A stretch of DNA of 64,000 nt from Cyathus striatus (Eukaryota > Basidiomycota > Agaricomycetes > Agaricales > Nidulariaceae), in the NCBI GenBank assembly GCA_025738555.1, contig JAOVFP010000001.1, positions 2,976,001 to 3,040,000 of the forward strand. The letters run 5' to 3'. The notes beneath the pieces are model-generated. The model ran no database searches. It had not been told where the DNA came from and saw only the letters and a list, made by a program, of their open reading frames with translations. The position numbers and the translations under genes were made by a program. Below are positions 9,884-22,819 of this stretch, one piece after another (position 1 is the stretch's first letter; every line of letters begins with the position of its first letter).

Positions 9884-11555
9884 CTACTGGGAATACGAGC
9901 GTTCCTGCTTTCTAACAGCAGTAAAAGCCGAAAGAAGGTGTTGAACTTGACCCCACACTTCCTTGCTGCCCTCCATATCCAGGACTTGGTCGCCTTGTGC
10001 TTCTACATTTCTTGCAATAATCTTTTCTAAAGCAGGGAAACAGCTTGACAAAAATGCTGCAATCTGAGCCGGTGATCTAGCTGGAGAATCTAATACATAT
10101 AGCTCAGTAAGTGAAGACTGATGCACCCCATTCCCAGGTCTCCATTTATCATCTATTTCCGGAGGGTTCTTTGCGTCGATAAATATGCCAAGTTTCTTAA
10201 GGTCAGGACAAAACTGTGCAAATGGGAGCAAATCTTGCAGCTTAATCATCGACGGCTGTTGAGAACGACGCCTTAACTGCAATGTGAACAGTAAGGTTTT
10301 AATCTTCGTCCAACTCTCCGCCATTTCCCTTGTCGCCCCACGATTAGAGAGGTAGAAACCACGAACTACCTCAACATGGAGTGATTCAAGGTTACTGAAA
10401 ACCGTCAATGGTTTGACAGCTCCGTAATCGAGCATTTCCCCGGGCGGAATAACCGCGCCAATTTGCGAACGGATGGCCATTCCATCGACGCAATGGATTT
10501 CTCGGACAGTATCGTGGCGACAATGCATGCTGATGGTAGTGAAGACCCGTTTCCAGGATTGGCTATCTCCAGTACCCTGAAAATAGATTCCTACTCCGAT
10601 CAATGGCGATGAGTCCATGAGTTCCAACAACGAAACACTGTCCGAGGCGTTATACGCCCCAATTTTAAGATACTGCAAGGCCTGAAATCCTCCCTTTTGT
10701 GGATTTGTGACGGCGGAATCAGGTTTCCATCGCCTTATATCTAACCGTTTCAAAGAAGGCAACAGAGAAAACTTACGCATAGCAGCGTAGGTAACGTTCG
10801 GAATGGTTAACAGTTCAAGACTTTGCAACTTGTGGAGGGAAACTGACATGAGCTTGATCGCATTCGTAAGGTCTTGTGGTAGTAAGTTCAAAACGTTGGG
10901 GTATACGAATGTAACCTCCTTCAAAGATGGGAAATTGTCGGAGAGCATCGGAAGCAAGGACATTTGCTGATACATATTTCCCGTTGTAAATGTGAGAGAG
11001 ACTACATTTATGCGAGGTCCCAGGAACAAGGGAATGAAGGGAATGTAGTCCTTCTCCGAGCAGTTCCATCTCAACCACTGAATATTGGGCAAGAGATTGG
11101 CACCGTACGTGGCGATTTGCAGGGCTTGAAGCATGGAAATATCGACGCGCATTTTATGAGATAAGCCATCGAAATTCAAGCGGTGAACTCTTTCACTGTA
11201 TCTTGAAAATCGCGCATTGATTCCCGGTGTTATCACCAAGGGGAGTCCTCGGTGCACCTGTAGCCTGATAAAGCCCAATATTACATGGAAACCTATCTCG
11301 GTGACATACCACATATCGTATATCTTTATCATGCACTTTTCGCGTCTCCTCTGCGCGCCACATTTGCGGTAAACACAATGCGAGGGGATAGAAATCCGTA
11401 AGCTGGAACCATAGCACATCCAAAGCTGGCTTTTCGAAGGCCTTACATGTTCTTGCCAGAGCAGCTAGAGTGGGTTTATCAGAAGCAGACTCTTCACATA
11501 TTAAACGCAGCAATTCTGGGATGAGTGGAAGAGATGAGGATGCGGCCATGTCCAT
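9884..11555 (-). CDS. F-box protein with leucine-rich C-terminal region (copy 1)
   Basis: Two exons (11310-11555 and 9884-11257) with a 52-nt intron (GTATGT..CTACAG) give about 539 residues in a continuous frame. The N-terminus carries an F-box-like segment, roughly residues 10-50: LIPELLRLICEESASDKPTL, then ALARTCKAFEKPALDVLW. The rest is rich in leucine and isoleucine with repeated LxxLxxLxI-type spacing, as in the many fungal F-box/LRR proteins. By family it would bridge Skp1 of an SCF ubiquitin ligase to a substrate; the substrate cannot be inferred. It is a clear paralogue of the next gene along nearly its whole length (shared phrases PDLKKL, SLTELYV/TLTELYV, DSPARSPAQIAAF/DSPARAPVQIAAF). 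The start is the first of two closely spaced ATGs (MDMAAS). Confidence 0.85.
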
Positions 11556-12135
11556 TGTCGATAACAGATGGAAGCAAGATGGAAGTGATAGGAAATGAAC
11601 GTCCTGCTCAGCCCCCGATTTGGTTCGGGTAAAATGCGGCCCTTACGCGATGAGCCTGCGCGTCGGGACCGTCGTTAGATAGGCATGTCTGTAGCTTTAC
11701 TCCCTGAAAATTTGCTGAAAACTCGTAAAAAAGGACCCGGCAAAAGTTCCATAGGCGGGCTAGTTAACTGGAGGTACACATTACTTTCTTTTGGTCAATT
11801 CTTCAAACATGGTGTAGTTCATGTCTTCACGGGGCTGGATTTGGTCTGGATGTTACGTTACATGTTATGCCTTTCTACAATGTGTACTACTAATGTACTA
11901 TTACTTATAATTTTAATAATGTATACTTATGTTTTATAGTGATCATCGGAGAGTGCGATAGAGGCAATGCTCTATCGCGTTCATCCTTAGAGCTACCTTG
12001 CGGCACTCTTAGTCAGCGACCTCGGCACGGCACACGGAGTTGCCATGTACCTGTACCTTCAACAAATATGTCGACAACGAAACGTGAATACATCTATGTT
12101 CATCCACTCCCACTGGCTTCAGAATCATAGCTTTC
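11556..12135. other. Spacer between the two F-box genes
   Basis: This is about 580 bases with only short, unconvincing open frames. It should contain the promoter of copy 1 and the 3' end of copy 2. I see nothing else in it. Confidence 0.55.
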
Positions 12136-13799
12136 CTAACGAGAATCGGATGACCATTCTTGCTTTCTGACAGCTACGAAAGCCGGCAGAAGTTCACAAA
12201 CTTGCCCCCACACATGATACGAACCCCGCTTCATGCCTTCTTCTAATTCACCGTCAGATTCCACTGCAGCCCTTATTGATTGTAAGGCAGGAAAACAGCT
12301 TGAGAAGAACGCTGCGATTTGAACTGGGGCTCTAGCTGGAGAATCACCGACATAGAGCTCAGTAAGTGTCGTCTGAGATACACCGTTCCCTGGTTTTCCC
12401 TTGTCGTCTATATCTGGAGGGTTCATCGCATCGAGGAAGATAGCAAGTTTCTTAAGGTCGGGACAATACTTCGCAAAGGGAAGCAGATCTAGTAGCGTAA
12501 TACTCGATGGGCGCTGAGAGCGGCGCCAAACAGGTAGCTTGAACATCAATGTTTTAATCTTCATCCAACTGGTTGCCATTTTCATTGTCACCTCAGGTTC
12601 AGACACGTGGAAGCCACGGAAGACCTCGAAATAAAGCGTTTGAAGGTTATGAAAAATCAAAAGTGGTTTAACAGCTTCGTAATTGAGCATATCCTTGCGA
12701 GGAATTGGAAAACTAACATTTTCCCGACGCATGGAAAATCCATCCATGCAATGAATGCATTTGACGGTATCACGATCACAGTGCTCGCTGACAGCAGCTA
12801 AAACCTTTCGCCAGCATGTAACATCTTCGATTGCCTGAAAAATTAGTCCGATTTCTTCTACCGATGATGAATCCATAAGCTTCATCAATGAAATGCAATC
12901 ATTGGCATTGTTAATACCGGAGACTTGAAGGTACTTTAATGCCTTGAATCCACGCTGTTGCGGACTTTGGACGATGATATCGGGCTGCCACCGAACGATG
13001 TTTAGATGCTTCATACTAGGCAATAGTGATATATTCTGCAGGGCCGAATAAGAAATATTCGGGATGGTTAACGATTCAAGATTTTGCCATTTGCCAATTG
13101 ATTTTGTGGTTATAGCCCTTATCCCATGTATGTTTTCTATATAGTTAGTGGGGTCGCGATACGTGAATGAAACTTGTTTCAAAGATGGATATTTGTCGCA
13201 AAGCATAGGAAGCAAGGACATTTGCACAAGGGGGTTGCCCGAACGAAATGCAAAATGAACTCCAGTTAAGCAAGGTCCCAGGAACATATGGATAAATGAA
13301 AAACACTCCTTGTCCGAGCAAGTCCATGTAAGTCTCCAGATATTTGGCAAGAGTATTGTGCTATGTAGAGCGACTCGCAAACCTTGAAGGACGATAATGT
13401 CGACACGCAACTTATCGGTTTCATTGTCGAAAGTCAAGTTGCGCACTTTTTCAGAATATTTTAGTAACAGCGCACAGTCTGCTGCCACCAGGGGTTCTCG
13501 AAGCACCTATGAAATGTAATTCATCGTAACCCAGGCTTCTAAATGTTAAGACTCGCCACATATCGGACATTCCCGTACTGGACGCTGGTACGGACTTCTT
13601 CAGTACGCAGTCTTGAAGGTAAACACAGCACCAGCGGATAATAATCGTCCAATTGGAACCAAAGGACATCTAAAGCCGGTTTTTCAAAAGCTGTGCACGT
13701 TCTTGCAAGGGAAGCAAGAGTGGGTTTGTCGGAAGCTGCATGTTCACAGATTGTACGTAGCAGTTCTGGGATAAGTGTTTGGGTGATGGATGAAGTCAT
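12136..13799 (-). CDS. F-box protein with leucine-rich C-terminal region (copy 2)
   Basis: Two exons (13557-13799 and 12136-13506) give about 537 residues. The intron is at the same codon as in copy 1 but here reads GCGAGT..CATAG, a GC-AG intron. No GT donor keeps the frame at that place. The F-box-like part reads LIPELLRTICEHAASDKPTL then SLARTCTAFEKPALDVLW. The leucine-rich remainder aligns with copy 1, including FAKYCPDLKKLAIFLDA and DSPARAPVQIAAFFSSCFPA. Same strand, order and intron position indicate tandem duplication followed by substantial divergence. As an F-box protein it would be an SCF substrate adaptor by family knowledge; nothing specific is visible about its target. Confidence 0.85.
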
Positions 13800-16700
13800 G
13801 TTGGTGAAAGCTGCAAAGCTGATAGATGCTAGGCGGAGTTTAAGTTTTGACTCAGTACGTCATAGTACCCACCCGCGCACGTTCCAACTTCCCAGATGTG
13901 AGGTCAGCGCTTCGGCTTTTCACGATGGCCACGAAAGAAAGAGTTTGGAAATAGTTTTTCGGAATGTCAAAGCTATAATTCTGGGGCGGCCCTAAGAACA
14001 GTAGTGGAGGCCCGAAGGGTACTTAATTGTGGCTTGTAGCTATGCCTTTCAAAGCATTAGTTGAACGTGTTCTTCGCCCCAATCATCCGGTTCGACATCG
14101 TAGGCTATATCTCCAACTTGCCATCTGAGTATCATGTGTATTTGCTCATTATTACTTAGAATTTCATACTACCCGTGACTCATACTAGTGGAAAACTTCG
14201 TCGATGACCACCTTGCGCCAGGAGTTGATTCTTATTGTTGAAATCTAATAGCCAAGTCAATCAACACTGCGTAGCATAGTATGAGATGTAGCCATAAATA
14301 GCGGCTGGATTGTGGTGGGTGTTGCGAAGTTCGAACCAAGGAGTCGATTTGGATTTGGAGTTACTTATTTGCAATACAAGGCGACTAAATGTATCAGTAA
14401 TACCAGCAGTATTTCGAGCGCTTGTGATGAAGTCACTAAGCGCTCAGCGTTATACTTAGTTTTTATTTTCTGGTTGTACAACTTGTGTACAAAATAACTT
14501 CGCTATAGAACGCCTAACTACCGTTCATAATGACAAAGCAATTAAATATAAAAGGGTACTTAGTTGAGGTTCTCCGTTCACCCGTGCTTGGAAGGCTGTT
14601 CATCGGTGCATAAGTACCTAGGCTATCTCGAATCTCGATCGGTGGGATGTCTGTATAATTACGTATCCTCGCGTTTCGAGTCTCATTTACAAACCGAGTC
14701 AGTCATCTTGAAGGATACATTTAAGATCCTCTCGTTGATTTGTCTTCTGCATCTTGTGCTCGGACGACGGAAAGTCACTTTCTCGGACACAACCGGCATT
14801 CCACTTAGAGTATTGTATATTTTAGTCTTCAACGACAAAAACACGGCCGATAAGTGCAGAAATGCAGGCTAACGCATGTCTTTACATTTCCCCGACTACA
14901 AGGGGGCGTTTTGATGTCCATGCATATTAAGCTTACAAGATGGTTAAATGTTACATACCGTGGTATGACATAAGTACTACACCTCACTTCTTCCGCTTAC
15001 CGTAAACTGAAGAGATGCTAAAAATACTTGTATGAAATATTGGCTCTAGGAAAACTTACACATTGCTTACCGACTTACTCATGTTATTGATCATGGCGCC
15101 TTTGGTTTCCCCACCCCATATAGTGCGGAGGAAAAGCAAAGACCATCTACGGTGATGTCCGAGTGATTATAACACAGCACGTCTGCCCTTCAAGTTCGTG
15201 GTTTCAAGGTTTTGTTGGTACTCGTCGACAATATAAGCCAGCCCGTTCATAAGGTACTCCTTAACCAATTTCCTTCTCTCAGTCGTAATTTCTACTATAT
15301 CACTCCAACGAAAAGTCATCGATCCATCTGAAACCTATAAGATTTAAAATTTGGTTTATGGAGTTAAACGTAGTAACATCGCTGAAAGGAAACAACATTG
15401 ACCTGAAAAAAGTAATCCTCACACAGTATGCACAAGGATAGTGGATTATGCGCGCGGAGAATCATATCTTCAGATCTGTAACGAGACTTTCAAGATTCCG
15501 GACCTTGGTAGGATGCATTTGGAAGTATTGAATATATACTTAGGTACTAACTAGTAACAGTTAATAAATACGGTTGCTGGAATTACGGAAAGTCACCAGA
15601 TGGTCTCGGCAATAAACAATCGTTACAGGATTTTTCAAATGTTCATGCACATGCTTTGCGTTGGACTATGTAGTGAGAGCCAACGGGTATACAATATGCG
15701 TGAATCGTTCAAAAACAACACGTCAAGGACACGCGACAGATTAATGTTCCACTTCATTTTATTTTATTTTATTTTATTTTGGGAAATTTTGGAATTGAAG
15801 CGACATTGTGCCCGGGACTCCGAGAGTGTTATCTGAAGAGTCGTAAAAGAAAAAGATACATGGAATAAAGCCGTACGTACAGTACTAGTTTCGGACGATC
15901 CAGCGCTCTCGGACGCTAGGAGCGCCAGCTGCGAAAGGAGAAATCGACCTCGACTCCTCCGTTTAGAACAAAGTTTTCCATACAGTTCGGAAAAGCCTTC
16001 TATTAACACCAGTCACTGTTTTCTTGATGTGATAATCTCGAAGGAACCCCAAGACGGAGTATATAAGTTCTGGAGTCCTGAGGAATCGTTTGAACCAAAA
16101 AAATACAGACTTAACTCACACATAGTTGCTGAAAGCTGTTGTCGCTGACTGAGCGACTTTCCTCGGGCGTTGTGTTATCGCCGCCCAATGAGTGATAGAG
16201 AACAGGCTTCGATGGGAAACGGGGCCTTAAGGAGCCGTTCTCTCCCGTTTCTGTACAGAAGCCTGGTATGTAACAGTTAGTGAACGGAGTTCTATTATAA
16301 ACCTCTCGAATATCACTAGCAAATTTCGGGCGTAGCTCTTTTCCGTTTGGTAGAGAATTCCCCACCGATTGGCATTAATATTGTTAACGTGTCTTGATGT
16401 GCTACGCACAGGCACCCAATCGACGACCTGTTGACAACATTCCTTTGGATAAACTGGAGTGACGGTATCAATGGAAGCCAGGCCATCGTCCAAAATATCT
16501 ATGATATGAGCCAACACTTAGAAACAATTCAATATGAGTGAAGAGTGTTGAGCTAACAGTGAAACACTTGAGGTGCAGGTACCGTAGCTTCCAATCCCTA
16601 GTTACTAAGTCATCAGTCTTCCAGTAACCTGATAGTGTTCCAAATCACCGTGAGCTTACGAACAAATGGTATAGCAAATAGAGCGGGTCCGAAGCATTCA

Positions 16701-18826
16701 CAAGTTGCGGCCGAAGAAGTCAACATCGCAGCTGACCTCTTGCCGTGAGACCGACAGTATCGACTCCGCAAAACACATTTCAATTAAAGTGTTGGATCTA
16801 AGCAAGGTTAGGGATACGGCGTTTGGGAATCATGCTGTCCTGGAAAGGCGTATATTGTAGAAATTCTGAGCATTGCCCATATAAGGTATTTCTTTCAAAC
16901 GGTGTGAGCTTTGTACGAGAACATGACAACATAGGAATTTCCTTTAGAGGACCGAGTTCAGTACAACCAAAGCGTACGTTTGAGGATAGATATGACCATG
17001 GTACTGGGATTAGATTTCCGCAAGATTTCCGAATCGTGTGAGTGGGTGTACAATCTCCCGAGTTGTATGCGATAGTCCGATCCGATTCGGCGGTGGGCAG
17101 TGAAAGTCGGTTTGTTTGATTCGGCAAGATATGTTTAGAGAACTGGGTTGATTCAAGGATGATTGGATTGTTCAGAATCTTGAAATGGGTTGAGCTGGAT
17201 TGGTACTGTATGAGGAAATCCCGATTCCCTGTGTCTAAGGCGCGTCGAATGCGATGATACGCTAACAGATATAATGGCGGGAAGAAGGTAGGAAACCCAG
17301 TGAGTGGTTATCAACTCTGGTCTCATACACTCGAGCATTTATATGTGCACCATGCAAAGCATCTAAGTAAGCTTTTATTGAAGATTCGCGGATCCGCGTA
17401 AATCCACTAATTTTAGTTGCTTGGCAAAAAGCCATGGACATTAACAGCGTATTGTACACTTATAAGTGTGCTCAGCGCTCACCAGAAACACCGTCTTTGG
17501 AACGAAATTCTAGGGGAGGTCTCAGTGAGCAAATAGTGTCCGAAATTCGTATTGCGAACATGTACATGCATGGCGAAATCATATGGTTAGCCAGAGCTCT
17601 CTGTCAAAGTGTCGTGAAGAACATACCCATTTGTCCTTCACGGCTTCATTGACCCGTCATCTCAAGCATCAGGAGTATCCAATACATCCCTCTGATGGTC
17701 CCTGGAATCTAAGGGTATCAATATGGCAACGACTCGGATGATGACGATCATTAGGGAAGTGACAGGATGACGATGTGACCCCTGAAAATCCCTCCCTCCA
17801 TGCGTATCGCGCCCGTTGCGGGAGATGAATTACAACTATGTATCAATTGTTGTTGCAATCACTGATATTGGCGAGGTAAAGCCGTAATCGTAAGAATCTG
17901 AGGCGAGATAGGTATACGGGTTGGAGGTCGAACGGTTAAGGTGAAGATAACAAATGCAAGTCCGAACAAAATTGACTTCTCAAGCAGGCGAAAAAGGAGA
18001 TAGCCATACTTTATCGTCAATACAATATTAAGGAGTTAACAAATGAGCCAGGACGTCTACGTACCAATGCATCGGCAAGGAGTAATTAACGCTCTTTCGA
18101 GTTACTCATATCATGATGTACTAACGCTTAGACAGCGCTTAGGCACTGTGACGAGACGAGACGAGAAGCTCTCCAGAAGAAAAGAGAAGTCTTCTACGAG
18201 TTTGACACGTCCGAGTCGCAGCTGAAGTTCACGGAGTCCGACTACATAGGTGAGTACTTCGAAGGAGTCGTTAAAGAGGCATCCTGGGTTTTTTTATCAG
18301 GGGACAATTTGGACAAAACTTCAATCAGTTGAAGTCTAGAAGGTGAGTAGGCTACACACCAGATATCTAACAAACGGCTCTTATTTTACCGGAAGGAACC
18401 CCATTCGACGATGTCTATTCGAAATCTTTTCATGTCATACAATTTCCGCTGCGTCGTCACATAGAACAGCAACACGAAACGGGCATTACCGGAAGCGATA
18501 ATATATCCTTAAGCGCTTATGCTTCGAATACACGTTCGTTCCTTTCTATCGGTTCATGCAGTCCCGAATTTATCATTGATAAACGTCCCTTATTTCGACT
18601 CGTTAGTCGAAAGTGGTCAAGTGATTATCCATCGTTCAATTTAGAAGCTATCAATTGATTCGAGAAGACTACCAGCAGATGCTTTTCAACCTGGGACATT
18701 CATGAGTTGATTGCGCCATGGTGGATCAGAATTACTTAGAACATACCACATAATGGAATTGTTACGCGAGAGATGCGTTAACAGTAGTAATACATGGAGA
18801 ATATTCTTCTTTTACTTTTCACATGG
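13800..18826. other. Long region without a convincing gene
   Basis: About 5 kb with only short open frames, none with a family motif or a consistent splice pattern that I can support. It includes the promoter of F-box copy 2 at its left end, an (ATTTT)5 microsatellite at 15756-15780, and at about 17779 a phrase GACCCCTGAAAAT resembling the terminus of the hAT-like element at 20.2 kb. Confidence 0.45.
15756..15780. repeat. (ATTTT)5 microsatellite
   Basis: Five perfect ATTTT units followed by GGGAAA. Nothing suggests a function. Confidence 0.95.
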
Positions 18827-19859
18827 TTAATTTGTCTCGAGCCTTGCCTTCAAAGGACTCAGTTCAAACGTCGACCAAAATTCCCTCGCATCCAAGGCAC
18901 GTCCCAAGAGTTTGATATCGCGAGGTAGCGCACGAATACCTTCTTCATCCATAAGTTCTCGTACCCAACGCGCATGAGGCCCTTGCTCATCGCCATACAC
19001 GAGGGAAAAATTGGATAGCTGTTCCTGCTTAACACCCCAAGCAGAGGCCAAATCCCACCAGTCATACACACGCCCATCAGTCAAGAGCCACCTCTGGCCC
19101 TGCGCTTTCGTGAAGTCCTTATGCACCGCAAGAATAGCACGGGCTACGTCCACTCCGTGGATCATGTGTGTACTTCCCTGTTTGATGTCCAATGGTACTT
19201 CAGCGCGATCCTCAATTCTAAGAAGAAAGGAAAACACCTTACCTTATTGCGCACCGCGTCTTTCGTAGGGAGAACTTTACCTACCCAGTTACGAGGGGAC
19301 CGCGATCCACCCCAGAGACCCCCAAGGTTTAAAACGGTAGTTGGTATTTGTGGAAACAACGAGAGCAGTTCCTCTTCCTCACAGGAACGTGAATTGCATA
19401 TAATTTCCGAATGACGGTCATACCACCTGCTTTCTTGCACTTTGGGCGTCTCGGTATTGCTCTTACTATGCCCCTATGATACCATTATTAGCATTCACAC
19501 CAACCACAATACAAATAACACCTTACATCCCAAATACTCGTGGCCCCAAGCTGAATATACGCCGATTTATGTCCCAGACCTTTCCTAGTCGCAGTATAAA
19601 GACGAACAAGGCGTCGCGAAGCCCCAGGAAGAGTAATAGGGAACATAATGAGAACAGTTTTTGCATCTGGAAGAGCCTTGTATGATTCAGGATCGTCCGA
19701 GTTAGGGTCAAAGTCGAATTTTATGGTGGAATCGCGCCCCGAACGCGTCGTACACGCATAGCTGATCGAGCGTTCTTCGCAGAGTGGTACTAGGAATGTC
19801 GATGTCCATCCTGCTCCTAGAATCAGGAGGCTAACCGAAGAAACTGGTGAGGTTTCCAT
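18827..19859 (-). CDS. NAD(P)-binding Rossmann-fold protein (SDR/epimerase-like)
   Basis: Three exons (19527-19859, 19243-19473, 18827-19177) sum to 915 nt and give 304 residues. Introns are GTAAGG..CATAG and GTAAGG..AACAG. Near the start SLLILGAGWTSTFLVPLC shows the nucleotide-binding Gly-x-Gly-Trp turn after a first beta strand. Further along, VLIMFPITLPGA and STHMIHGVDVARAILAVHK match extended-SDR-type proteins that bind NAD(P) and end with a C-terminal substrate-binding part (QRWLLTDGRVYDWWDL). No clear YxxxK catalytic pair was identified, so the reaction is unknown. It may be a nucleotide sensor or an epimerase/reductase. It has no co-oriented neighbour close enough to suggest a pathway. 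Confidence 0.8.
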
Positions 19860-20172
19860 TGAAGAAAGAGCTAAGAGGAATTTTGCTTTAGGTGGATGCC
19901 ACTAGAGTCGGACCGTGGTAGTGACTGCGTCAGTTGATGGAAACACTTTCAGACGTGGGAGAGCCGAGACCGGAGTTATCGGCTATTTCCAAACTCATGA
20001 CGAATGAATTCAAGCCTATTCAAACTCGTGATTATTCCACTACCAAATGTCTCATAAACGTAAAATATGCAAAACAAAAACTAGATCGTAATACGAAAAG
20101 TTCCATAGCAAGATCACAAACGAGCAACGAAGCAACAACAGTCCGGGTCAAAAACCACCCGTGCAACACGAT

Positions 20173-21325
20173 AGGACCCCTGAAAATTCCCCCAAATGCA
20201 TGATCCCGAATCAGACAAATGGGCGGCCGTGAGGCCGCCAGGCTGGATCCAAATCAGACATTTTGGGGCCAAATTTGACGATATCCTTGAGAAGTTTTGC
20301 AGACATTTGAGGGGTTTTAGACCGGAGCTTGATCCAGACAAGGAGACAAATATGCCTTGATGGTGTAGGTGTTACATCTTGTACAAATTTTTGAGATTTT
20401 TAATTTTTCATGTCATGTCCTGTGTTTGAATCTCGAACTGTGAAAGAGCAAATGCTATTAATTGACGACAGTACCTGTAGATTATGCGAGAACACATATT
20501 TCAATGAGGAGCAATCGGAGTGACAGTCATTGCACCACCATTGCTCCTGAGCACTGAGCTTCCATATTACTGCTTGCATTTTATTAGTGAATAAGCTATG
20601 CCTCAATGACTCTGGTTTTGTTTTTTATGTTGATTAGAAAAAGTTAACATTTCCCACTTCCTTCATGTGCTTTCATACTCACGATACCTTCAATCTTGGT
20701 CCTATCAGTTATTGTTATCTATGCTAAGACTGGTGGCATAAATGGGTGGCATGCTGCTCGTAACAACACAACAAACATAGCGGGAAACTCGTACATTTTG
20801 AATACAAATATTTGAATGTTCCAGTGGGTCCTTCCTTCTATGGCATTCTTATCAAGTCTTAACTCCGCTCTAATGCTTCGAAACTCCAGTGAAATGGTTA
20901 AGCTGGAAGTGGGCAATGACAAACACCTTTATACCATGCTCACAGACACACGGTTATTGCTCAGAGGCAATAAAATTGTCACCGAAGCGGAAATTATGAT
21001 AGGATTAGCAGTAGGACTTCATCATTACTTGTACTTACTATATTTAATAGCTGGATAATTATGCAAATCTCATTTTTTGTCATGTTACAACGTTCTGTAT
21101 CTCACTTGCGCCCTAACGCTGCAATGCCGTCGAACTGCAGCGTTAGCGCAATTTTTGAGCGGTTTTTGAGGCTGGATCCCACTTTCAGACAAATTTTGGG
21201 AAATTTTGGTAGGCTGGATCCGGTTCAGACAATTTTGGCCAAATCGACCCAAAATTCGTCCAGACAAATGGACCGCTATCGACCGTCGCCGGGATCATGC
21301 ATTTATGGGAATTTTCAGGGGTCCT
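20173..21325. mobile_element. hAT-like non-autonomous transposon
   Basis: The unit is flanked by an exact 8-bp direct repeat AACACGAT (20165-20172 and 21326-21333). Its ends are inverted repeats of about 36 bp beginning AGGACCCCTGAAAATTCCC on both sides, with a few mismatches. Near both ends the phrases GGCTGGATCC, CAGACA(A)ATTTT and GGCCAAAT recur, like the subterminal transposase-binding repeats of hAT elements. No transposase frame is present in the 1.15 kb interior. An 8-bp duplication with short inverted repeats is characteristic of the hAT superfamily; assignment to hAT is inference from structure. Confidence 0.8.
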
Positions 21326-21459
21326 AACACGATTCGGAAAAGAACGAATACAAAGCAAAGTGTAGACTTGGTCCTTGTCGTAATGTTCAAAAGCGTAACA
21401 CCATTCGTAAGGAAAAGTCCGTATTAGTTGAAATGAAAATCATTAAGTGGATTCATTCA

Positions 21460-22819
21460 TTAACAGTGCCACGAAGACTGACAGAAACAGTCATTAACAT
21501 TGTCATCAAACTCGGAGTCAGATAAGTATCACTCACATCGGGGGTACCAGGGGTGCCGACACTCTGATAAGCTGGAAGACCGACACATTCTGCGAGGGAA
21601 ACGAGTCTGTATCCTGCGGCTTGTAACTTCTGGATTGCGTATGGAAGAACTTGATGTCTGTAACATTAATTACTGTTATAAGCACATCCCTAAAGAGTCG
21701 GCTTGTATAACACTCACGCAGTAGTTTCTTTAAACGATATTTAGTCAAACTCAAACCTATCGGAAACACAACTAGACATACCATATGTTTCATGATTTAG
21801 CGCAAGCACGTTGCTAGGTCTGCGCGATACCAGCTGATCATAAAGCGACTTGCTCTGAGCGACGGTAGCGCCAACGGAATCTTCGGAGCTTTAGCAAAAT
21901 CATCAGCCATGATTCCTTCATTGGCAAAGAGGGTGAATGTACTTACTCAAAGTCCCAAAGGGCGAGAGACTGTCCACGAACAGCAGATGCTTGACGTACA
22001 AGGTCGTTATAGTTTCCATAGGCTATTTCACTATATTAGCATACAGCAATCATAATAGACAACGAAAGCATACGTGGACGCATGAAAGCAGGCGTAACAC
22101 CAATTATCCTCTGCAGCGCCTCTAAGAAAACCAAATGTCAAAATCTCATTGGACAAGAAACAGGTTGTCGTACGTTCAACACGCCACATTTCATCGTGGA
22201 CTAAAATTATAAAATTAGTATTAGTATTATACAGTAAAGTGATAGATTAGATACATACTTTGATCCCAAGAGAGAGTAGTCAAATCAGCATGACTCCATG
22301 TATGAGAACCAATCTGATGGCCTTTGCTATATGCGTATTTGACACGCTTGATTTCGTCCGCGTCGTAGATGCACGCGTCTAGGAGACATTTAGTCTGGAA
22401 CTTGGATATAGGGGAAGGGGTGTACAGTTATTTCCATCTGCAAAAGAGCTAGTTCAGACATCATATCGAAAGACAACTTCTAAATAAGCTCACTGAAGAA
22501 GAATGTCCCCGTAGCATTAGCAGCCACCAAAGCCTTACTCACGTCGTACCTATCATTTCAAACTAAGTAAAGTTTTGCTTCCAATGAACGTTAAAATCTT
22601 ACAGGTAGACCCACGGTCCGTCGTCCTATCAGGTATAATTTGCATTAGCAACTACCTCGGAGATTTGGGGTGGTTGGAGAGGGGACTTACGAAAGTCAAA
22701 GCAGCAGTGTTAGGGGTTGTGCAGCTGGTAACAACTCTTGCCAATGCCTGTCTCTCTTCAACGGGACTACCAATTGCAAGTGCAGCCAGGGAGGCAGTGA
22801 GAGCGGATAAGAACAGCAT
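21460..22819 (-). CDS. Secreted chitin deacetylase, carbohydrate esterase family 4
   Basis: About ten exons. The first (22691-22819) encodes a hydrophobic signal peptide (MLFLSALTASLAALAIG). Then follow a 23-nt exon (22603-22625, DDGPWVY), 22494-22549, a 12-nt exon (22426-22437), 22259-22378, four further short exons, and a last exon ending SSWHC at 21460. The CE4 (NodB) motifs are in order: TFDDGPW (metal and base Asp pair), SHTWSHADLTTL (metal His pair), MRPPYGNYN, LWDFD, and LALNHETY. The protein removes N-acetyl groups from chitin to give chitosan, acting at the cell wall or on released oligomers. At roughly 250 residues it is the usual compact Agaricomycete form with one catalytic domain and no carbohydrate-binding module. 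The hAT-like element ends about 130 bp beyond its 3' end. Confidence 0.92.

Noticed and set aside
14310..14345. Possible tRNA T-arm (GTTCGAACC)
   Set aside because: The short phrase AAGTTCGAACCAAG is present but no acceptor, D or anticodon arm can be folded around it.
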